DNA of 64,000 bases, taken from assembly GCF_028372415.1 (NCBI RefSeq), contig NC_092877.1:212962116-213026115 (forward strand), in the 5' to 3' direction. Positions 36,120 to 48,270 of this stretch are shown here, in pieces; the first letter of the stretch is position 1; each line of letters starts with the position of its first letter. This DNA comes from Notamacropus eugenii (Eukaryota > Chordata > Mammalia > Diprotodontia > Macropodidae). A program made the position numbers and the translations under genes. A model generated the notes under the pieces. The model was not told the DNA's origin and made no database searches. It was given only the letters and a program-made list of their open reading frames with translations.

Positions 36120-37700
36120 TTCAACTTTATGCATTTTAATCCTATAAACTTCTTTATGTTTTTTTGGAATAAATAGCAATTTTCTGGATTTTATTAAGCA
36201 TTCAGCTCTTTGATCCTATCATATTTAATTTTCTTAACATGTTTTCAGAAATACAGAATTTCATCTGTCCATTGATTCTGCTATATCCTTTAAATTGTGC
36301 TACATTGTCTCATTTTTTGCATTTAATGTGAATACTTTATCATTTCCAATTTTAAAAATCAAAAAAAAGTCTTGAATCTGTTCAGTTCAAATTTTCCTTC
36401 TTCTTGACCTTTCCGTTATACTTACCCAGATCTGAGGGGGAAAGAGCTTTATTATACTCTCTAATTATTGTGATATTATAATGTGTGTTTGACATTTGGT
36501 TAGCTTTCCTATTAAGAACACAAAGATTGTGCATTTTGTGGGTAAGTATTTATCCACTATTTAACTGCCTAAAGTTTCTAAGTACAATGTGGCTTCCCTG
36601 TTTGTCTAAGTTATTGATTTTTATTGTTGTCTTTTCTGAATTCATGATTTTGATTACTGATTTTTGGGAAACTTTCTAAGATACAGTAATTTCTATCCTA
36701 TTCTTTTATTTTTACTCTGTATGTGTTTTTAGGTTTTCAGTGTGTTTTTTACATTTATACAGGTTTTATTTTCTTTTCCATCTTGTGATTCTCTTTCATT
36801 TTAATGGAGAGCTCAAAATATTCACCTTTTAAGACTTTAATTTTTAGCTTTGTCTTCCTATTAAATTTCATTAATTTTTTTCTTCTTTCAAATTAGCACT
36901 TGGTCCCTGTATTTTGTTTTGTTTACACTATTTGGATCCAGATATCTTTCCATAGACACTCCCTGTCCCTTCCATTTTTTGTTCAAATCTAAATTCATGA
37001 AGTTATCTCTATTGTCAGCTTTTCTCTTCTTTTCTCTCACTCTTGTTTCATTCATTTTCTGACCACATATAAAGGATCACTATAGATCCTTCAAACCCCA
37101 GAATGCAATTTCTTAGGTAGATAACAATCATTTGTGAAAAATCTTTCCAAGTAATATTAATTTATTTCATCCTTTTCCTTACTCCTTTCTCCTTGCAACA
37201 TACTGTAGACATTAGAGGTCAGAAGAAAATTTCCAGTTCTTAGATTTTGTACTTACACATTCCTTATTCTCTATATGATCTCCATAGTAGGCTAGGCTTC
37301 TGGTAGAAAAATACTTTGCTTCCTCCTGCAGAAGGCACATTAGTATTATTATTAGTATTATTAGTGTATTGTATAGTGTAGAGCTTTGCAATGCAGTGTA
37401 AGTTTCTCTAATGACTCCTTTACCTCTTGTTTTGAAATTACATTTTTTTTTTGAAGAATTTCATTGACAAAAAAATTAGTTCATAGAGTCACAGGACGCA
37501 ATTAGAATATAAATATTTTCACTTATCCCTTGTTGATCCTGAAACTTCTTTAATGGAAGCCTCTTGAAACTCCATTCACTTTGGAGGGAAAGCTCTGTGA
37601 TAGTGTTCCTTCTCTGTCGGTAAGACCCTACTCTAGATCCCTGACAACCCCAGTCTTTCCTCCGTGCTTTTTCTTTTCTTTTCTAAAGCTTATCCTCATC
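36120..37700 (-). mobile_element. Old LINE-1, endonuclease and inter-ORF part
   Basis: 'ttttaatggagagctcaaaa' at about 36798 parallels the 'tttatgggagagttcattga' block at 29402. The blocks before and after keep the L1 order EN, then spacer. Strongly decayed and split by a SINE at 37709. Confidence 0.5.
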
Positions 37701-37708
37701 CTCTTGGT

Positions 37709-37967
37709 TCAGTTTAGTCATTTTTCTCTTATATCTAAGTCTTTGTGACCCCATTTGGGGTTTTCTTGGAAAAGATACTGAAGTGGCTTGCCATTTCCTT
37801 CTCCAATTTATTTTTTATAGATTAGGAAACTGAGGCAAGCAAGGGTTAAATGATTTGCTCAGGGTTGCACAACTAGTAAACATCCAAGGCCAGATTTGAA
37901 CTCAGGAAGCTGAGTGTTCCTGACTGCAGGCTCAGCACTCTATCCACTGCACCAACTAGTGGTCATT
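37709..37967 (-). mobile_element. Marsupial tRNA-derived SINE with target duplication
   Basis: The inverted tail 'gtctttgtgaccccatttgg', 'gaagtggcttgccatttcct', body 'gattaggaaactgaggcaag' and head 'ctctatccactgcaccaact' are all present. The 11-base repeat atcctcttggt flanks it (37698-37708 and 37968-37978). Confidence 0.88.
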
Positions 37968-39310
37968 ATCCTCTTGGTAGGGAAAAAGACTTTTAAAAGA
38001 CCACAATTCTCTCTTTTTTTTTCTAACTTTGGCAAGGGTATATTTCTCCAGCCCATATCCCTTACTTTCCCTCCTAACCATCCTCCCCACCATTGAAAAC
38101 ATTCTCTTCTATAATTTCTTTGCATTCCAAATACTTTTTAAAGAGGGAATATGGATCTTAGTCCAAGAAATATTAATTCAATTCTTGTCCCTTCTTTCTT
38201 CATAATTTAATCACTCTCTTTGTATCTTCATAGATTATGTTAATTGTCTTAGTGGCCCTCAAAGAATCTGAGTATTAGAAAAAACACAGTACTGAATATA
38301 TCTAAAGCATGAAAACACTGATCTTATTTATTAGTCTTTTCTTGATAACTGTATTTGTTTCCTTTATTTGTTTTTAATTTATTTGATGAGGTTGCATGTG
38401 AAAAACCTTTCAAATCACTTTTTAAAAAATAGGTGACACAAATTCCTCTTTTTTGCTAAAAATTAATCTTCTTTCATAATTGAGCTCATCTTTGCTACAT
38501 TTGTCATATTGGGATGCAAGTCAAAGCCTTTTATTTGGGGGAATATTTTCTTCCCATTTTTTCTTTGATCTTTTCAAAAATAAATTGTAATTACATGTGG
38601 TTCAGACTGATTTGCCTTGATATAAAAAGGGCTCTTTTCTAGCCCTTTAAAATAACTATTATCTGACACTGAAGTTATTTGATATTTAATACTGAAATTT
38701 GGACGTAAACACTTCTTGGTGATATTTTAATTTCCCATTTCCTTCTATCAGGGCACTGTGAATTCTGTTTCATCTGTACTTTATTCATACTTCAGAAAAA
38801 TTTTCTTGTATGATTTCCTGAAGAATATAGTTATGTTTTTATTTCAATTTTTTTTAAAATATCACAATCCTCAGAATATATCTTCAAATTATATCTTAGT
38901 GTTCATGTCTTATAAAGATTTATGTTCTTTGATTTGGTTTGATTGATCTTTCTTTCTTTTTTGCATTTTTGTGTTCCGAATTTGCTATTCTCTTTTTCAG
39001 GGAATCTACTGTTTTGAAGAGATCTGACAATTTCCTCTAACTATTCTGCTATTGTTTAATTTCGTTTGTGATATCTTTCTTTCTTATTTTAATTTTCTTA
39101 CTGGCTTTATAAACCATTCTGGAATTTATTTAAGACATTGTTATCAGCTCTCAAGGTTGGATAAAATTTGTTTCAAAATGTTCTCTTTTATAGGAGAATT
39201 CTGAGTCATTTTCCTTTGCCCTGCAGTATTATTCACTGTAGTAGAACCTTTTATTGATTGTTAGCTCATAAGATTTTTCTATACTGTCCTTTCCGTGATG
39301 TTTCCATCTG
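37968..39310 (-). mobile_element. Old LINE-1, ORF1 part
   Basis: 'tgtatgatttcctgaagaat' at 38809 parallels 'gatgatttcttggaagatat' at 30492, the ORF1 region. 'cacttcttggtgatatttta' at 38710 parallels 'atttcttggtgttcttagtt' at 30387. This continues the element at 36120-37700. Confidence 0.5.
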
Positions 39311-39846
39311 TTATCCCTTTACTCTTTCTGGTGCATTACTTTTACTTTTAGGTTATGTATGGGAATAGGCTTAGACGTGATGCCTAAATTGACCACTTTG
39401 CCAGAAATGACTCAATAGTCTGATTCAGAAATGACTCCAACCTTAGTAACCAATCATTTCCTGTGAGCTGAAATGGAATCAGCTTCATTTTTACATCTTG
39501 TGCTAGCATTGTTGATTAATTCCAACTCTTTTCTTGAAGAATGTTATTTGTGATGTATAGACATAGGGTATCTGTAGAGTCTGAAAGTCTTTTACTTCTC
39601 TTTCTTCTTCCTACTGCATAGTGTTCTTCATAGGTCTTTCACTGTCCTCCCCCTATGCCCACCTTAACACCAAAGTTACATTAAAGTATCCATTGATTTA
39701 ATTTGTATCACCTTTTAAAGTTCTTTATAGAACTCTACCTTCTTCGGTCCAATAGATCTTTGTGTATAGATGTTAATTATGCTTATGGTGCATTTTTTTC
39801 TAATGCAAGTTGTGAGCACTAGGCAGTAGTGAAATTATACTTCTTT
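39311..39846. other. Gene-free stretch
   Basis: No coding sequence or named repeat is recognised. A 3' tail of the element to the right may reach into this stretch. Confidence 0.45.
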
Positions 39847-40185
39847 TTACTTTTTGACACATAAAACAAATGCCGACCCCTTCTTTATTTGGTTCTTGAA
39901 GAATCTATCTATTTTCACTTGAATTCTTTTTTGCCTCCTAGCTTCACTAAAATGTTTAGGTTTAAAGCCATTCAGTGCTTTCAGTACTGTGTCTGATTCC
40001 TCATCGCTGAACTTTGATCTTCTACTTGCAAGTAGTACCATCGACGACGGTAATGTTCCTAGGTAGTCTAAAACGTGGGATTCTTGTTGCTCTACTCCGT
40101 TTTCTGCAGCTCTATCACTCCACTTGTTGGAGCTGAAGGAAGACAGACACAAGACTAAAGGCCATTTTATATTTGTCGTGTTTCA
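39847..40185 (-). pseudogene. Possible pogo/Tigger-type transposase C-terminal remnant
   Basis: An open stretch of about 110 codons bounded upstream by a stop. It begins NTTNIKWPLVLCLSSF, resembling the post-catalytic 'NI..AI..I..AW' block of Tigger/CENP-B-like transposases. It has an acidic FSDEESDTVLKAL part and ends RRQKRIQVKIDRFFKNQ, like the QT.LD.FF tails of this group. CpG content is higher than in the neighbours. The DDE core and the DNA-binding domains are not seen. Another origin, such as a host gene fragment, is possible. Confidence 0.3.
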
Positions 40186-40454
40186 TAAAATACCATGGTC
40201 AAGAAATTCATCACCAACCGAACAGCTTCCTAGCGATGAGTTTCTTTATACTTAGCTAAGAATGATTTCCTCACAAAGTAAACATGATCTGTAGTCAGGC
40301 TTATATGTGAATATTTCCTACAACTACGGATACTGCCACTTCTTGTAGAGGTTTCAAGGAACACAAGTTTTATTTCCATACCATGGTAAGCTTTTGTAGC
40401 TAGTATTTCAAAAATAATAGCAAAAAAACCCCACATGTTTTATAGCACTTTAAG

Positions 40455-40620
40455 GCAGTGATTGTTAACCTTTTCTATCGTGGACTATTTTGTAATGTGA
40501 TGAAGCCTATAGACACATTCTCAAAATGTTTAAAAATGCATAAAATAAAACACACAGGCTTATGATAGAAATCAATTATATTGAAATAGAGTCACCAAAA
40601 TCTGTTTAAAAACAAGTTCA
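40455..40620. mobile_element. hAT-like MITE, interrupted by a SINE
   Basis: It starts 'cagtgattgttaaccttttc', followed by 'gtgatgaagcctatagacac' and 'aaaatgcataaaataaaaca'. It is cut at 40621 by the SINE. It matches a known pattern of marsupial MER-type DNA repeats; family not fixed. Confidence 0.5.
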
Positions 40621-40745
40621 GGGGCAGCTAGGTGGTATAGGGGATAGGGCACTGGCTCTGGAGTCAGGAAGACCAGAGTTCAAATCCAGCTTCTGATGGA
40701 CCCTGAGTAAGTCGCTTAACCCTGATTGCCTCCCCCCAAAATTCA
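40621..40745 (+). mobile_element. Marsupial tRNA-derived SINE, short
   Basis: The head 'ggggcagctaggtggtatag' with 'ggatagggcactggctctgg' and 'gttcaaatccagcttctgat' is clear, including the B-box-like GTTCAAATCC. It ends in 'gcctccccccaaaa'. Confidence 0.85.
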
Positions 40746-40769
40746 AAGACCCTAAGTGAAGAACTCCGG

Positions 40770-40885
40770 AGTTAAAGATGTAAGGTTTCACATACTTTCA
40801 CAGCATTTTCCCCATAACAACTCAATGGTATAGGTATGTATTGTTATCTTCATTGGAAATGAGGAAATTTGAGCTCAAAGAAGAT
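40770..40885 (-). repeat. MIR-family SINE, inverted fragment
   Basis: 'cacatactttcacagcattt' and 'tgttatcttcattggaaatg', then 'aggaaatttgagctcaaaga', are reversed MIR blocks. Confidence 0.5.
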
Positions 40886-41089
40886 AAACATGAATAATTC
40901 CCGGTTTTCTGATTCCATATTTTCTATACTTTCCAAGAGAACTACAAAAACTTTACTGAAGCTAATGAAAAGCAAAGAGGGAATAAAAGGTACAATCCTT
41001 TTAGGTGAAATGCTAGATATTTTCTTTCCTTTTCCAATCTGTCACAAAATATTTTCTTCTCAGAAAAAATGCAAAAAATAATTGAAGTA

Positions 41090-41245
41090 TTCTACTTAAT
41101 CTCCAATATTTGTTCCCCACCATACTCTACAGGATTGCAAACTACTTGATTTCAAGGAATATGTATACAATATATTCTGGTGTAGCACAGCTTCCTGGAA
41201 CATAGCAGGTACTGTACTATATTTATTAAATGAAAGTTAATAGAA
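41090..41245 (+). repeat. L2-like LINE 3' end
   Basis: 'tgtagcacagcttcctggaa', 'catagcaggtactgtactat' and 'atttattaaatgaaag' match the standard L2 end in order. Confidence 0.6.
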
Positions 41246-41274
41246 AGAATCATCAAGAAATAGTTACTCAGCAC

Positions 41275-41279
<5 letters not shown>

Positions 41280-41314
<35 letters not shown>
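41280..41314. repeat. (AC)n microsatellite
   Basis: About 35 bases of uninterrupted AC/CA. It is followed by TATA. Confidence 0.95.
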
Positions 41315-41319
<5 letters not shown>

Positions 41320-44300
41320 TTATCTGAATTGGAAAATTATGGTACATGTCAAAATTGAGGTAGCTATGGTGAAGTTAATTGATATTATTGCAAAATGAAA
41401 GAATGTGCACTTATCATTGGAATTTTGTTTTAAAAAGATTCTTAAAATGAACTTAATGGTATTTTGTAAAGAAATTTAAAAACATTTTGAGATAATCTAC
41501 TTATATAGTTACATTTTAAATGATAACATATAATTTATAAAATTCTTTATTTCAGAATAAAACAATTCTATGATCTCTCAATTGTTCTTTTTCTAATTAG
41601 TATTATTTTAAAATACTTATTTTTGTATAAACTACCATAAAAGATAATTTTTAAACCAAATAATTTTAAATGGCTAAATTTAATAACAATATTATTCTTT
41701 TTGATGCATTTTAGAAATATACCAAATTTGAGGCATAGCATCCTCACAATCATCATCCTCATCAATAACAAGAAGTATTTATTAATTTCTAGTGATACAA
41801 AGAAAGGTAAAAAGAATCTGCCTCTGAGATTTTATGTGATCAGCAACATTGTCATCATTGCTACATGTAACACTTCAAAGTTCGTGTGTGTATACACATA
41901 TACATATATACACAATATATATATATACATAGGTATGTATATAGGTATATATATAGAAACATAATTCATATGTATATGTGTCTATACGCTTGTAGGACAG
42001 TAAAACTTGGTTTGGTTATCACCACAATCATATAGGGTATGCATATTTGGTATTATTTCACTAACGGAGAAATTGTGGTTCAAACAGATTAAGTGGTTTG
42101 CCTACAGTCATACATACATTCAGATATACATACATACATGTATGCATGGCATATATTCATATATGTATAAAGACAGAGGTAAACATGGAATAGATAAAAC
42201 CAAATTTATGTATGAATTATGTAATGTATATAATTACAATTAGTATGTATATACCTCAAAGATATAGTGATATTCTGCTTATTTGAGATTCAATCCTTAA
42301 CAACCCCAAGCATCTGAGAGGTAGCCACAAATCGAGAAAGGAAAAATGAACCCTGAGTAAGGAAACAAATTGATTCAAAGGTTTATGCATTTTATTCACA
42401 CAAAAGTCATAGCATTGCCTTATTCTAGAAACCAAGTGTATTGAAATGAAGAGGGTTTTCCTCCTTTCATTCATGAATCTCCTGAAATCTATCCATGAAT
42501 CTTAAGAGCTCTTGTTCTAGTGAGTATTGACTTAGTATTAACTATAAAATTTTAACTACCAGTTTAAAAGTTTTGCTGTTTAGTTATCCTTTCTACTCTG
42601 AAATATAGGGAACAGGAGCTTAACTGGGTTATGTAGACATGGAAATTTCTGGAGGCTAACTCTTCCAGGAAAGATAACAAATATCATGGAAGATCAACTA
42701 AAAAAGAACAGCTACCTGTATTAAAGAGAAAAAAAATGCATTTAATAGACTACAGTAGCATCCTATATTATTGGAAAATCAAAGTCATCAAGAGAGACAG
42801 GAGAGTGGGCTTGAAACCACTCCCATTTACCTCTGTAAAACAAAGCTGGAGAGAAATTTTCTTGATTGTATAACAAATTCAGACCTGAGTGGAAATAGGC
42901 TCTGTATACTTCCTTGAATCAATGAAAGCCATGGTGTGAGAATAGATAATACCCTGAACAATTTGCACATAAAGAGAATGGAAGTGATATTCTGGACCTA
43001 ATTCTGACAATAAGAACAAATTCTGACTTTTGTTCCTTTTATGGACTATTTTTATGGGTTAATGAAATAAGGTCAATTACAAAAAGATATGTTAGGGAAA
43101 GTTTCTTTCATCTTTTTAAATTTTGTATGTCAACTGTGAACTTTATACAAAACTCAAAATTCTTCACACAACCAATACAAAATTCAACAGACAAAACCCC
43201 CATTTGGGACATGAAAGTACTTTAACAAAAGAATTTTCAAGGTATGGGTCCATTTCAGTGTGTCCTTACAGCACTAAAACAAAACAAAATAAAAACATCA
43301 AAATGATGATTTATTCACTTTTACGTACTTACATATATGGAAAGTCTAGCTGAACCTAAAGACCACAGTCTGAACATCACTGTCCACTTGTTGATAGCTC
43401 ATTAAAATTGCAAGTATGATACTTAGAAAAATAAAAGCCTTATGATCATAAAGAATGGCAAAAATTACCTAAACATTTTGGATATTTCTTTACAGAGGAG
43501 GGAAGCGGTCCAGAATTGTCCTACTACACGGATCACCTCAAGTTTCTTGTCACCTATTATAGTTAATTTAGTACCATCGTACTGTCTAAACAGAAACATT
43601 GAGTTCCTTAACACCTGTCTCAGTTGATGCAATAGAAACTTTGAAAATGATGAACATCAGATGCAATGATGAGACCCCGTTGGTCAGGAAAAAGAGGAAA
43701 ATTGCAGTGTCAGAAAAAATGACTGGAAAACTTCACATACTATGAACAAAGAATAATTCATAGAGAATGGGGATATGCAGTCACAGTGAGCCTTGAATGA
43801 CATGCCAACATCAGCATTCCCATTGCATGACCAATGTATGATAGAAAATGGGGGAAAGAATAAGAATCTAAATAAACCAGTTCCAACTGAAGTACAGGAC
43901 ACAGACCAGACATGGCATCAGGATATGCAAGCTGGAGGTCAGAATACAGAAATACAAGACTGGAGGAGAAAAGAGTTGGGAGCGAAGTCAGAAGTCATGA
44001 AACAACACTCAGGCTTCAAACTTGGCACAGTTTTCCAAAGCAAAGGGCAGTGTTCAAATTAAGACACCACAGCAAGATAATTGTGGTACAGTGGTTAGTC
44101 CCCAGATAAGAGTTGTCTGCTTTTTGGTAGCATTTAAATTAAAGCATTCACTCCTTGGTGATGGAAGATAGGTTATTGGAATCCTTGTGATTCATTGAGA
44201 AGTTAAAAAGGATTTGTTGAGTGCTCAATGTGTCTAGCAGTTAGACACTTCAGAGATATAGTGTTAATTTTTATTTCTCTTTATTGCTTCCAGGCAGTCA

Positions 44301-45189
44301 TGGGATGCATTGCTGATAGAAACTGTGCCACAGGTTCATGGCATTTTAGACCTGGAAGAAAGTTTAGAAAGTTTTCATCCTCTTAATATTATGTATGAAG
44401 AAATAGAAGCCAACGAGGCTAAATGCCTTAGTAAAGTTACTGGAGGAACCAGGAGCTAGTACTTCTATCTCCCAATTAGCAAGCAGTTCATTGGTTTTCC
44501 CACCGCAACATCTTGCCTCCTGTTTCCTCTTTTAAAATATGCTTCCTTTGTGCTTCTTTTCCTAATTTCCCATTTTCTCTCTACTTAATAGTTACCTATC
44601 ATCCTTTCCTTCAGTTTTAATAACTGCTGTGTTCTTCTGAAGCCTGCTATACTCATTCATTTTGATATTTTTAAATGATAAACTTATTACATCTTTATTT
44701 ATTGGGAAAAGGGAAATGAATACTGAGGAGAAAGCAATAAGCCATAAAGTAGGAAAGGCCAGGGAATCAGAGTCTGTTTTCTTGAATGAGAAAGACTGAA
44801 ACTATATAAAAGACTAAAGGAAAGCAGTTTCTTCCCAACTATCCTCATAATAAACTAGTTTAAGGTTAACTGGAGCAGCTATAAGAATCTAATGCTACTT
44901 TCCAGCAGGTTATCCTACCCTGTCCCTGAATCAATCCATCTTCTCCTTCCTTTGGTGAACTCATTCCACAGTTTCAGGTAAGAGGCATGGATCAGGGGAA
45001 TTTCTGATCAAATCGAGTGCCTAAATCAACCTGATGAAATAATAGGGTATAAGTAACTGTTAATTAACACCGATGGTGTAAGGAAAAAGAATCCCTTCTC
45101 TTCACAAACCTTTGGTGCACTTTAGAAGGAACAATTGAAGAGACAAAAAACAAATTCTTAATAGCTAAGCATCTCAAAGAATAAGATAA
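41315..45189. other. Gene-free stretch with sparse old repeats
   Basis: An AT-rich CATA/TATG low-complexity zone spans 41880-42180. A MIR-like inverted fragment lies at about 44335-44500 ('ttttagacctggaagaaagt', 'gaggctaaatgccttagtaa'). The 89-codon plus frame at 43793-44062 has no motif I recognise and is not supported as a gene. Confidence 0.45.
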
Positions 45190-45655
45190 CTTTCTTTTAT
45201 TTTTATTTGTTTTATTTTTAATTTATGGAATAAAACAAGCATTCCCATTACATAGTACAGTGAAAAAAAGATGATTACACATGAAACTGCCAATCTGTTA
45301 TGTACAACTTGGTATTCCTTTTAAATATGTAATAAAGTTATCATACATTTCTTTTCTTTCCCCCCTTTTTCTTTTCCCTTCCACCCTAGAAATGGCTACC
45401 ATTATACATGCACACACACATACACACGCACACACACACACAATTTTATAAATGCTTTTATTTATCAGTTCTTTCTCTGGATGTTATTCATATGTTATTT
45501 ATAGTTAATTTGGCTATTTATAATAGTCAAAATTACTTATTCACTCAGTCATTCTTAAAACAATATTGCTACTACTGCATACAACGTTCTCTTAGCTCTG
45601 TTCATTTTGCTCTTCATTGTTTTGTGCAAGTCTTTCCATGTTTTTCTAAGATCCT
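45190..45655 (-). mobile_element. LINE-1 3' end, main part of a twin-primed copy
   Basis: The 3' T-rich end is at about 45195. 'agtgaaaaaaagatgattac' with 'acatgaaactgccaatctgt' parallels 15550-15590, so it belongs to the same subfamily as the element at 15481. It contains a CA-rich repeat at 45408-45441. The text runs to 'tttttctaagatc' and is then joined to an inverted segment. Confidence 0.75.
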
Positions 45656-45760
45656 ATCAAATGGGGGATGGTTGAACAAGATGTGGTAAACGATTGTGAT
45701 GGAGTACTACTGTGCTATAAGAAATGATGAGTTTCTTTCATAGGCTTCAAAGAAGAGGGG
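45656..45760 (+). mobile_element. Inverted 5' segment of the same LINE-1
   Basis: On the + strand 'gggggatggttgaacaagat' and 'gatggagtactactgtgcta' are the sense form of the ORF2 tail. That tail is expected next in the - direction (compare 15990-16050). Adjacent segments in opposite orientation fit twin priming. Confidence 0.72.
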
Positions 45761-45814
45761 TTGATTCTTCTCTAAGTCAATCCTTAGGAATTCCTTATGA
45801 TCCATCAATTTGAT

Positions 45815-46560
45815 ACTTAGTTAATAAATATATAAGTACCCACTATATAGCAAGCCCTATGATAAGTGCAAAGGATACAACCAAAGAAAAGCAAAACAAA
45901 CAAAGAAAACAGCCTAGGCTCTCAAGAAGCTCACAGTCCAATGTGACAAATTAAAAACAACTATTTGCAGATCAGATATATGCAGGATAAATCAGAAATA
46001 AGCAGGAAGAACACACTTGCATTAAGGGTAAATCAGTAAAGGCTTCTTGTAGAAGGTGAAATTCTACCTCGGACTTAAAGAAACCAGGGAGTCAGGATAT
46101 GGAGATGAAGATGGAGAAAATTCCAGTCATGGAGGACAACTAAATAAAATGCTTAGAGTTGGGAGATGGAAGGAACAGCAAAGGGGACAGTGTCAATGGA
46201 TCACAGAATAAGTGAGAGGGAGGAAGATATAAGAAGACTGGGAAGGTAGTAGGGAGATAGGTTGTGAAGGATGTTAGATGCCAAATGGGATTTACATGTA
46301 ATCCTAGATGTGATAAGGAGTCACAGGGGTTCATTGAATAGGAGAGTAACATGGTCAAAAACGAATTTAACAGCCAGTGGAGGATAGGTTGAAGTGAGGA
46401 GAGGCTGGAGGCAGGCAAAATTGAAGTTGTAATTGAAGATAAAATCAACACGACTTGGCAATTGATTGTGAGAAAGAGTGAAGAGCTGAGGATAATACTT
46501 GGGTTTCAAGCCTACTTGACTGGAAGGGCAGTGGTATTCTTGCACTAATAAGAAAGTTCA
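45815..46560 (+). repeat. Ancient interspersed repeat, long copy
   Basis: 'gtacccactatatagcaagc', 'ctctcaagaagctcacagtc', 'taaaggcttcttgtagaagg' and 'gtcacaggggttcattgaat' follow in order. The order matches 14580-15060 and extends further. It is long dead and the family name is unresolved. Confidence 0.5.
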
Positions 46561-47109
46561 GAATGTGGAGGTCTGGGGAGAAAGATAATGAACTTCTAGA
46601 GGTGACTTAGATTTATTGAATGGGGTTGGGGGGGGGGGTGTGACATGGCCAGACTTCAGTTGGATTAGGAAATTCTTTCAATTTGATCAGGGACTATCAA
46701 TAGCTCATACCTTGTAATTTCATCAGATTGATTAGTAATCTTGTTTTGATTGGGAAAGTCTCTGATGTCATCTTACTTACATTCAATTAGTGCCTATACC
46801 ACTAAACCCTCTCATTTGTGTCTCATAATGGCAGACTTAATTCTGAACAGTTGAGTGTGGGGCCATTTATCTCTACAGTACAATTTTTTTCATCTATTCC
46901 TATGAGATATATCTTGAATTTTCATCATTGGCTTCAGCTTTAGTGGAATTGTCATGATAATTCTTGGGGTGACCTGCATTTGAGGATTTGTTTAGGTATG
47001 GAGTTTTTATTCTTAAAGTTTATTTGTTTTTCATTGCTGGATACTTGAAAATGGCTAGATGATTATCCAGTTAGAACTTAACAAGGTGCTGTTGTTTTAA
47101 AAAATATTC

Positions 47110-47215
47110 GAGATGGTCAATATTGTATAATGGAAAGAGTAGAGAATTTGCAGTCAGAGGATCTGCTGTTTACTCCCTCTGTAAGCCTGGGTAAATTTAA
47201 CCTTTACAGGCCTTA
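47110..47215 (+). repeat. MIR-family SINE
   Basis: 'gtataatggaaagagtagag', 'tttgcagtcagaggatctgc' and 'cctttacaggccttagtttc' match MIR in order. Confidence 0.65.
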
Positions 47216-48094
47216 GTTTCTTTGGTGAGAGGATAATAGCAAGTTGGTATAGATGATTAAAAAAAAGTAGTCCAAGGTGGTTGAGCTGAGATTAGATTGG
47301 CACACTAAATACATTATCTGGCTAACAGAAAATTAATTCAATCATTCCCTAAAACAGCTTGGAAACGTGTTGGGGGGGAAGGTGATGAAAGTGACAAAAC
47401 TGGTCATATACTCTTTAATCCAGTATTTTTCCTACTTAGCATATACTTAGATGAGATTAAAAAAATAGAAGAAAAAATATCCTAAATACACTAATTTATT
47501 CATAAAAGGCTTTAAGAAGTAGAAATGCAATAACAGGGGAATAGTTGAATATACTGTGAATATGAGTTCAACAGATATTATTGCATGATAAGAAATTATA
47601 AATATGGAAAATTCTGAGAAAAACAAAAAAAATTGTGAACGGATATTGAAATAAAGAACACAAGACAGCAACATAATGACAACTATAATATAAAAGGAAA
47701 GAATATTACTATGGCAGCTGAATTCTAATTGTGGTAATAACCAATTTTGGTTAAGAGAAAATGAAGCAAGTCTCTCAACTTTAGGCAGAGGATAAGTGCT
47801 TATGGAGATGCAAATTTGAGACTACTGTTAAAGGTGCTATTGTCTGTTTTTATTTTGTTATAAGGGATGTTGTAAAAAATATATATCCCTAAATACTTGA
47901 CATAAAAACAAAAGACATCAATAAGACAGACAAATAATAAAAACAATTAAGTAATAATAGAAAATGAATCGGAAAAGTTTTCTCTAAGGTTCCTTCCATG
48001 TCTACATCCTATGATTTCTCCTCACCCAATATCTTTAGCTACAGTTAAAATATAGTTTTTCTCTCTTAATCCTGATTCAAAAAAAGTGATAAAC

Positions 48095-48270
48095 TAATCC
48101 TAAAACTTTGAGAGCTGAAAGGCAATTTAGAGAACATCCACTCATTTTGCAAATTTGGGAAACCAAGGCTCAGGTATGTTATGTGACATACACATTAAGA
48201 TAAATTAGTTAAATTGGTTTCAGAAGGTCCCACAATTCTTATTCTAGTATTCTTTTGATTAAATTATATT
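48095..48270 (-). repeat. MIR/THER-type SINE, inverted
   Basis: 'aaactttgagagctgaaagg', 'tttagagaacatccactcat' and 'gggaaaccaaggctcaggta' are reversed CORE-SINE blocks. Confidence 0.6.

Noticed and set aside
43793-44062. 89-codon plus-strand frame
   Set aside because: Polar composition but no recognisable domain; a second overlapping frame of similar length suggests chance.
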